A stretch of DNA of 64,000 bases from Rhodopseudomonas palustris (GTDB taxonomy: Bacteria; Pseudomonadota; Alphaproteobacteria; Rhizobiales; Xanthobacteraceae), in NCBI RefSeq assembly GCF_007005445.1, contig NZ_CP041387.1, positions 2,232,001 through 2,296,000 on the forward strand, given 5' to 3'. Each line of letters begins with the position of its first letter. The stretch's first letter is position 1. Position numbers and translations under genes: made by a program. Positions 59,424-64,000 of the stretch are shown one piece after another. The notes beneath the pieces were generated by a model. That model was not told where the DNA came from. It saw nothing but the letters and a program-made list of their open reading frames with translations, and made no database searches.

Positions 59424-60511
59424 CGCGCCGCCGCAAATCGTGCGTAGCCGGCGGAGCCGCCGTTCTGCCGCGCATGCAGGATGTCGTCGATCTCGCTGTC
59501 GACCAGGGCGTGATCGTACAGGAACGAGTACCAGGCGCGCATCTCTGCGCGCAGATCGGTCGCGACCAGCGCCGGATGCAGCAGCGCCGCGAGCCAGGTC
59601 CAGGCCAGTGCCGACTCGTGGCTCGGGGGATCCCAGCGATAGCCGCCGAGCGGAATGCGATATACCCGCCGATCCCTCACCGCCGCGACGCCCTGCAGCC
59701 GCGGATCGCGATACAGATCGTCGGGCGTCGCCGTATCGAAGTTACCGAGCAGGATGACGTCCGGATTCCACACCAGCATCTGTTCGAGCGTGACGGTGCG
59801 GCTGCCGCCGATCTCGCCCGCCGCGTTGCGACCGCCTGCCGTGCGAATGACGAAGTCCGAATAGGTGTCGCGGCCGGCGGCGGCAAACGAGTCCGACGCC
59901 CGCGACAGATGCAGCACGCGCGGACGCTCGGCATCGGACAAGGCGCCGAGCGCGGCGGCGAGCGCGTCGCGCCGCTGCCGCTGCCGTTCGACGATCGCGG
60001 CCGCGCGCGGCGCCTGCCCGGCGAGCCGCCCCATCATCATGATCGCGCCTTCGACCTCGTCCTGGCCGCCGTAGCGCAGCCCCAGCACGGTCAGTCCGGC
60101 GCGGTCGAGCATCGTGATCGGCTCGTCGCCCGACGTCGCCCATTGCAGCACCGCGTCAGGATGCAGCGCCATGATCGCCTCGACATTCGGCACCACGCCG
60201 GCACCGCGGGTGATGCCGGTCGGGATCTTGTCGAACGACGGAAAGATGCGGCCGAGAATACCGGACTGCATCGCGCTCGCGGAGGCCGGGTTCATGCCCG
60301 CGACATGCGCAGCCGAGCGGTCGACCGCCATATAGGTCGAAGGCGCCGGCATCGGCAGGAATACGACCCGCTGCGCCGGCGTGGCGACCGCAACCGTGCG
60401 GCCACGCTGATCGGTGAGCTCGCCGGCATGCGCCGAGCCGAGCATCGCCACGGCGACGACGCCGATCACGACAGCAGCTAATGATCTCGTCCGACGCGAC
60501 GATCGCAGCAT
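59420..60511 (-). CDS. Periplasmic metal-chelate binding protein (BtuF/FecB type)
   Basis: A 363-residue helical-backbone binding protein. A signal peptide lies in LAAVVIGVVAVAMLGSAHAG. Body landmarks are the start RGRTVAVATPAQRVV, NVEAIMALHPDAVLQW, LEQMLVWNPDVILLGN and the end part YSFLYDHALVDSEIDDIL. ATG 60511 (MLRSSRRTRSL) is preferred because a GAGGG site is 11 bases upstream; an ATG at 60568 is possible. It presents the ligand to the FecCD/BtuCD-type channel. Confidence 0.88.
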   Translation of the reverse strand: MLRSSRRTRSLAAVVIGVVAVAMLGSAHAGELTDQRGRTVAVATPAQRVVFLPMPAPSTYMAVDRSAAHVAGMNPASASAMQSGILGRIFPSFDKIPTGITRGAGVVPNVEAIMALHPDAVLQWATSGDEPITMLDRAGLTVLGLRYGGQDEVEGAIMMMGRLAGQAPRAAAIVERQRQRRDALAAALGALSDAERPRVLHLSRASDSFAAAGRDTYSDFVIRTAGGRNAAGEIGGSRTVTLEQMLVWNPDVILLGNFDTATPDDLYRDPRLQGVAAVRDRRVYRIPLGGYRWDPPSHESALAWTWLAALLHPALVATDLRAEMRAWYSFLYDHALVDSEIDDILHARQNGGSAGYARFAAAR

Positions 60512-60850
60512 CAATTCAGAGACCCTCGAAACACCGGCGATCCCGCGCCGGACACGATGTGTCTTCATAGGGCGACGATACGCAAACGCAAAACCAAAAC
60601 ACCGCCGCTGCGCCCGAAGACCGGGGCCGCAGAATAGAATCGCTCAACGAGTGAACGCATCAGGTTGCGGGCATTGCTAATCGCACCTGCTCGGAACGGA
60701 TCAATCAGAACGGACCCGCGATTTGTAATGTGTCGAAGTTTGCATCCGCATGGTGGTAGCCCGCCCGCGCGCTAACGTGGGGATGGTGGTGAAGCGGACG
60801 GCGACTCGCTAATGACCCAACTCACTAATGTGAGCTGGGGGACATCGATT
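60512..60850. other. Divergent control region of the importer and receptor
   Basis: The gap holds the promoters of the importer operon (minus) and the TonB receptor (plus). Two 12-base near-copies (ACTCGCTAATGA at 60804, ACTCACTAATGT at 60820) are spaced 16 bases apart, and CTCACTAATGTGAG (60821-60834) is an inverted repeat. No Fur/Irr box or cobalamin riboswitch was recognised. Confidence 0.45.
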
Positions 60851-63190
60851 ATGATTCAAAGGGCATTCACACTCGACTCCAGGAGACGCGCATTGCTCGC
60901 GTCGACGTGCGGCTTCAGCATCGCGCTGGCCTGCGCGATCACGGCAGGTTCGGGCGTCGACGCGCGCGCGCAGACCGCGGAGGCTGCCACGCAGCGCACG
61001 CGCCACGTCTTGCCGGAAGTGCGAGTGGAGTCCGCGAACTCATCGAGACCACGGCGCCAGGACGGATCCGGTGCGGGACGCGCGACGCGGCGGACGGCGA
61101 CGCCAGCGCGAACCCAGACGCAGACGCAGCAGGCGACGGTCGCCACCTCCGGCACGACGAACGACAATTCGCTCAGGCCGATGGGCGGCAAGCTGCCGCA
61201 GGCTGGTATCCCGCATCCGGCGCAGCAGAGCATCACCGTGGTCGACCGCGCGCAGATCGAGCAGACCAGCCCGACCAGCCTGCTCGACATTCTGCAGAAC
61301 GTCCCCGGCGTGTCGATCGCGCGTGCCGGCGGCATCGGCGGTCAGATTTATCTGCGCGGGTTCTCGTCGAACAATTGGCGCTCGCCGATGTATATCGACG
61401 GCGACCGCTTCCGCGGCCGCAACACGCTGCAGCTCAATTATTTCGCGCCGGAGGAAATCGAGCGCGTTGAAGTGATCCGCGGACCCGGCTCCGTGGTGTA
61501 CGGCTCTGAAGCGATGACCGGCCTCGTCAACGTCGTCACCCGGCGGCCTCAGGTCGATCCGTTCGGACCGTGGCGGATCGCACATGGCGGGTTCTCGGCG
61601 GGCTACAGTTCGGTCGACAACGGATTCAGCACCTATGAATGGGCGCAGGCGGCCGGACTCGGCTTCGACGTGCTCGGCGGCATCAGCTATCGCAAGGGCG
61701 GCAACTATCAAACGCCGAGCGGCGCCGCGCTGAACAGCGACTACGAGAGCATCGGCGGCAATCTGCGGCTCGGCTGGTCGCCGACCTACAACCAGCGCTT
61801 CGAGTTGACGCTGCGTGATTATTGGGAAGAAGACGGCCGCGCCGGCGGCGTCGGCGGCGCCCCGGGCGCGCCGTACACACAAGTGCGGCAGCAGCCGAAC
61901 CAGGTTCACATGGCCAAGCTGTCCTATTCCGGCGACTTCACCGATCAGTTGGTCCAGCACGTCGAAGGCTCGTTCTACGCCAATTACTTCGACACCAAGC
62001 TCTCCACCGTCAATACCGCCACGGCCGGGGTCGTCACCCGTTCGGTGAGCAACGTCGGCGGCCCGCTGGTGATCGGCGGCCGCGCCCAGGGTGTGATCCC
62101 ATGGGAGCCGGCGCCGTGGGGCCTGGTGAAGACGACGTTCGGCATCGACGGTTTCCAGGAATGGCGGCCCGGCAGCACCTCGTGGTCGGTGCGGCAGACT
62201 GCGACGACATCGACGATCTCGCCGGAAACCAAGACGGCTCCGGACAACACCCAGGCCAATGTCGGCGCTTTCGTGCTGAACGAGTGGACCCCGCTCAAGC
62301 TATTGACGCTGTCGGCCGGCGGACGGTTCGACTGGTTCAATACGACATCCGAACTGTCGCCGGTCAGTTCGACGAAGGCGCTTGAGGTGCTTCGCCGCAA
62401 CGCCGACGTCAGCACCACTGCGCCGACCGGCAGCTTCGGCGCCACCGTTCACGTGACACCGATCCTCGACCTGCTCGCCTCGGTCGGCACCTCCTATCGC
62501 TATCCGACCAATTCCGAGTTGTTCACCTTCTCGGCCACCACAATTCCGAATCCGGAGCTGAAGCCGGAGACCGGCCTCACCTACGAGGGCGGCTTCCAGC
62601 TCAACTTCCCGACCGCCACCGTCAAGGTGACGGCATTCGACAGCCACTACGCGAACTTCCTGCAGACGGTGTTCGTCAACTACAACGGCTCGTCGATGAC
62701 GCAGCGGCAGAACGTCGGCCATGCCACGGTCAACGGCGTCGAGGCCGAGTGGCGCTGGCAGGCGACGCAGTCGTTCAACCTGTACGGCAACGCCGCCTGG
62801 CTGCAGGCCACCAACACCGATACCGACACACCGCTGCCGTTCATCGCGCCGTGGAAGGGACGTGTCGGCGTGCAGTACGCGCCGCTCGGCTCCGGCTATT
62901 CGCTGGGCGCGGCGGTCGACTGGGCGGGCGCGAAGACCCGCATCAGTTCCACCGAGGAGTATCCGACCGGCGGTTACGCGGTTCCGAGCATCTACGCGTC
63001 GTTCGATCTCGGCATTCTGATCTCGCCGCGCCTCGGCGACACCAAGGTGCATCTCAGCCTGCAGAACATCTTCGACACGTCCTACGTCAGCGCAGCGACC
63101 TACGTGAACAGGTCGTATCCGCAGTCGATGTACAACCCGCTGCTGGAGCCCGGCCGCAACTTCACCGCCCGGCTCGTCCACACCTTCTGA
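60851..63190 (+). CDS. TonB-dependent outer-membrane receptor
   Basis: A 779-residue receptor. After a signal peptide (hydrophobic core near residues 17-35, ALACAITAG) comes a 100-residue low-complexity linker, then the plug domain ([67 protein letters not shown]) and a 22-strand-type barrel ending FTARLVHTF. The ATG at 60851 has GGGGG about nine bases upstream; an earlier ATG at 60812 lacks one. It takes up a siderophore-, haem- or cobalamin-like ligand and is divergent from the matching ABC importer. The NifH-like gene follows it after 83 bases. Confidence 0.92.
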   Translation: MIQRAFTLDSRRRALLASTCGFSIALACAITAGSGVDARAQTAEAATQRTRHVLPEVRVESANSSRPRRQDGSGAGRATRRTATPARTQTQTQQATVATSGTTNDNSLRPMGGKLPQAGIPHPAQQSITVVDRAQIEQTSPTSLLDILQNVPGVSIARAGGIGGQIYLRGFSSNNWRSPMYIDGDRFRGRNTLQLNYFAPEEIERVEVIRGPGSVVYGSEAMTGLVNVVTRRPQVDPFGPWRIAHGGFSAGYSSVDNGFSTYEWAQAAGLGFDVLGGISYRKGGNYQTPSGAALNSDYESIGGNLRLGWSPTYNQRFELTLRDYWEEDGRAGGVGGAPGAPYTQVRQQPNQVHMAKLSYSGDFTDQLVQHVEGSFYANYFDTKLSTVNTATAGVVTRSVSNVGGPLVIGGRAQGVIPWEPAPWGLVKTTFGIDGFQEWRPGSTSWSVRQTATTSTISPETKTAPDNTQANVGAFVLNEWTPLKLLTLSAGGRFDWFNTTSELSPVSSTKALEVLRRNADVSTTAPTGSFGATVHVTPILDLLASVGTSYRYPTNSELFTFSATTIPNPELKPETGLTYEGGFQLNFPTATVKVTAFDSHYANFLQTVFVNYNGSSMTQRQNVGHATVNGVEAEWRWQATQSFNLYGNAAWLQATNTDTDTPLPFIAPWKGRVGVQYAPLGSGYSLGAAVDWAGAKTRISSTEEYPTGGYAVPSIYASFDLGILISPRLGDTKVHLSLQNIFDTSYVSAATYVNRSYPQSMYNPLLEPGRNFTARLVHTF

Positions 63191-63201
63191 TGACGCGGTT
63201 T

Positions 63202-63254
63202 GGCGCCGCTCCTCTCGCCGCGGCGGCGTTCGCCGACGAGCCAAGAGCGGCGCC
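63202..63254 (+). terminator. Long stem between the receptor and the NifH-like gene
   Basis: GGCGCCGCTC (63202-63211) and GAGCGGCGCC (63245-63254) are perfect 10-bp complements, with a GC-rich loop that can pair further. There is no T-run, so it may be an attenuator or RNA-stability element instead of a terminator. Confidence 0.35.
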
Positions 63255-63273
63255 GGATTCGTGGAGAATGTCC

Positions 63274-64000
63274 ATGAAGAAGATTGCCATTTACGGCAAA
63301 GGCGGTATCGGCAAGTCGACCACCGTCTCCAACCTGTCGGCCGCGCTGGCGCGGCGCGGGCTTAAAGTGATGCAGATCGGCTGCGATCCGAAGGCCGATT
63401 CCACCAAGGGACTCACGGGCGGCCAGCCGATCACCTCGGTGCTCGACGTGCTGAAGGTCAAGAAGACCAGATCTACGCTCGACGACCTGGTGGTCGAGGG
63501 CGATCTCGGCGTGCTGTGCGTCGAGGCCGGCGGGCCGACACCGGGCATCGGCTGCGCCGGCCGCGGCATCATTTCGGCGTTCGACCGGCTGGAGGAGCTC
63601 GACGCTTGGGGCAGACTGCGTCCAGACGTGGTACTGTTCGACGTGCTCGGCGACGTGGTGTGCGGCGGCTTCGCGATGCCGATGCGCAAGGGCTATGCCG
63701 ACGAAGTGGCGATCGTCAGCTCCGGCGAGATGATGGCGCTGTACGCCGCCCACAACATCGCCAACGCACTCGCCAATTTCGCCACCCGCGGCTATGCGCG
63801 GCTCGCCGGCGTGATCCAGAACTCGCGCAACATCGCCGACGAGGACGAGCTGGTGCGGCGCGCCGCCGCCGAAATCAACACCCGTGTGCTCGGCATCATC
63901 CCGCGCTGCGACCTCGTGCAGCAGGCCGAGGATCAGGGCCGCACCGTGGTGGCGTGTTTTCCGGATTCGCAGCAGGCCGCCGTCTATCACGAATTGACGC
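63274..64000 (+). CDS. NifH-like (nitrogenase-like) reductase ATPase, cut by window edge
   Basis: The first 242 residues of a NifH/BchL-family protein. It has the P-loop [11 protein letters not shown] (residues 7-17), [11 protein letters not shown], and the two cysteines that bind the bridging 4Fe-4S cluster: Cys94 in GIGCAGRGI and Cys130 in [10 protein letters not shown]. Arg97 is the position ADP-ribosylated in Nif[13 protein letters not shown] replaces the usual VEPGGPEPGVGC. The ATG at 63274 follows a GTGGAG site. It donates electrons to a NifDK-like partner, presumably encoded beyond 64000. Nothing else typical of nif, bch, vnf or anf clusters is present, so it belongs to an unassigned nitrogenase-like group (Mar/Nfl-type possible). 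Confidence 0.9.
   Translation, partial: MKKIAIYGKGGIGKSTTVSNLSAALARRGLKVMQIGCDPKADSTKGLTGGQPITSVLDVLKVKKTRSTLDDLVVEGDLGVLCVEAGGPTPGIGCAGRGIISAFDRLEELDAWGRLRPDVVLFDVLGDVVCGGFAMPMRKGYADEVAIVSSGEMMALYAAHNIANALANFATRGYARLAGVIQNSRNIADEDELVRRAAAEINTRVLGIIPRCDLVQQAEDQGRTVVACFPDSQQAAVYHELT

Noticed and set aside
60745-60775. Sigma-54 promoter for the TonB receptor/NifH-like unit
   Set aside because: GG and GC dinucleotides can be placed ten bases apart, but the TGGCAC and TTGC blocks are missing.

Overview
The window is GC-rich, densely coded alphaproteobacterial chromosome. Gene content and style (glnB-glnA, a B12-dependent ribonucleotide reductase, cytochrome bd, a Tat-type sulfide:quinone reductase, cytochrome c', many ABC importers, a NifH-like protein, short dispersed palindromic repeats) best fit the Rhodopseudomonas/Bradyrhizobium group. 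That assignment is inferred from protein resemblance and repeat style, not from a marker gene. No rRNA, tRNA or CRISPR array was seen.

Layout. 1-4214: start of nnr (minus), the nitrogen-control pair glnB-glnA behind a sigma-54-like promoter, then a CecR-type TetR regulator with a coiled-coil partner. 4309-5474: an IS110-family element inserted inside a dispersed repeat, with a structured non-coding end that looks like a bridge RNA. 5574-8619: translationally coupled bioF-bioD-bioA. 8766-13056: a hypothetical protein, an amidase, a D-2-hydroxyacid dehydrogenase and an EamA exporter. 13722-17495: nrdJ. 17737-20181: an AT-richer SIR2 plus P-loop (STAND-like) protein, the best anti-phage defence candidate. 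20181-23376: repeats, a CatB-like acetyltransferase, a diguanylate cyclase and a small tautomerase. 23568-29746: a kynurenine-formamidase-like hydrolase, an SsuABC/TauABC-type importer, a DUF1847 protein and a quinone oxidoreductase.

29829-44200: after a DUF4142 protein comes a run of nine minus-strand genes under a LysR regulator: gabT, gabD, an M20 deacylase, a ThDP enzyme, a complete peptide-type ABC importer and gamma-glutamyltranspeptidase. It reads as uptake and breakdown of a small amide or gamma-glutamyl compound through succinate semialdehyde. 44658-51066: the full cytochrome bd operon cydA-cydB-cydX-cydD-cydC, including a small cydX of 50 codons. Divergent from it are a Tat-exported SQR-like flavoprotein and a small membrane protein, then a thioesterase, cytochrome b561 and cytochrome c'. 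A shared palindrome, GTGAC-N3-GTCAC, lies upstream of cydA, the SQR gene and cytochrome c', suggesting one regulon.

55798-64000 (running off the edge): an FmdE-like protein and two small amidotransferase-fold-like proteins, convergent with a FecBCD-type importer, then a divergent TonB-dependent receptor and, behind it, the start of a NifH-like ATPase with both iron-sulfur cysteines. This looks like a metal or cofactor uptake system tied to an unassigned nitrogenase-like reductase, and is the second main candidate for an undescribed system.
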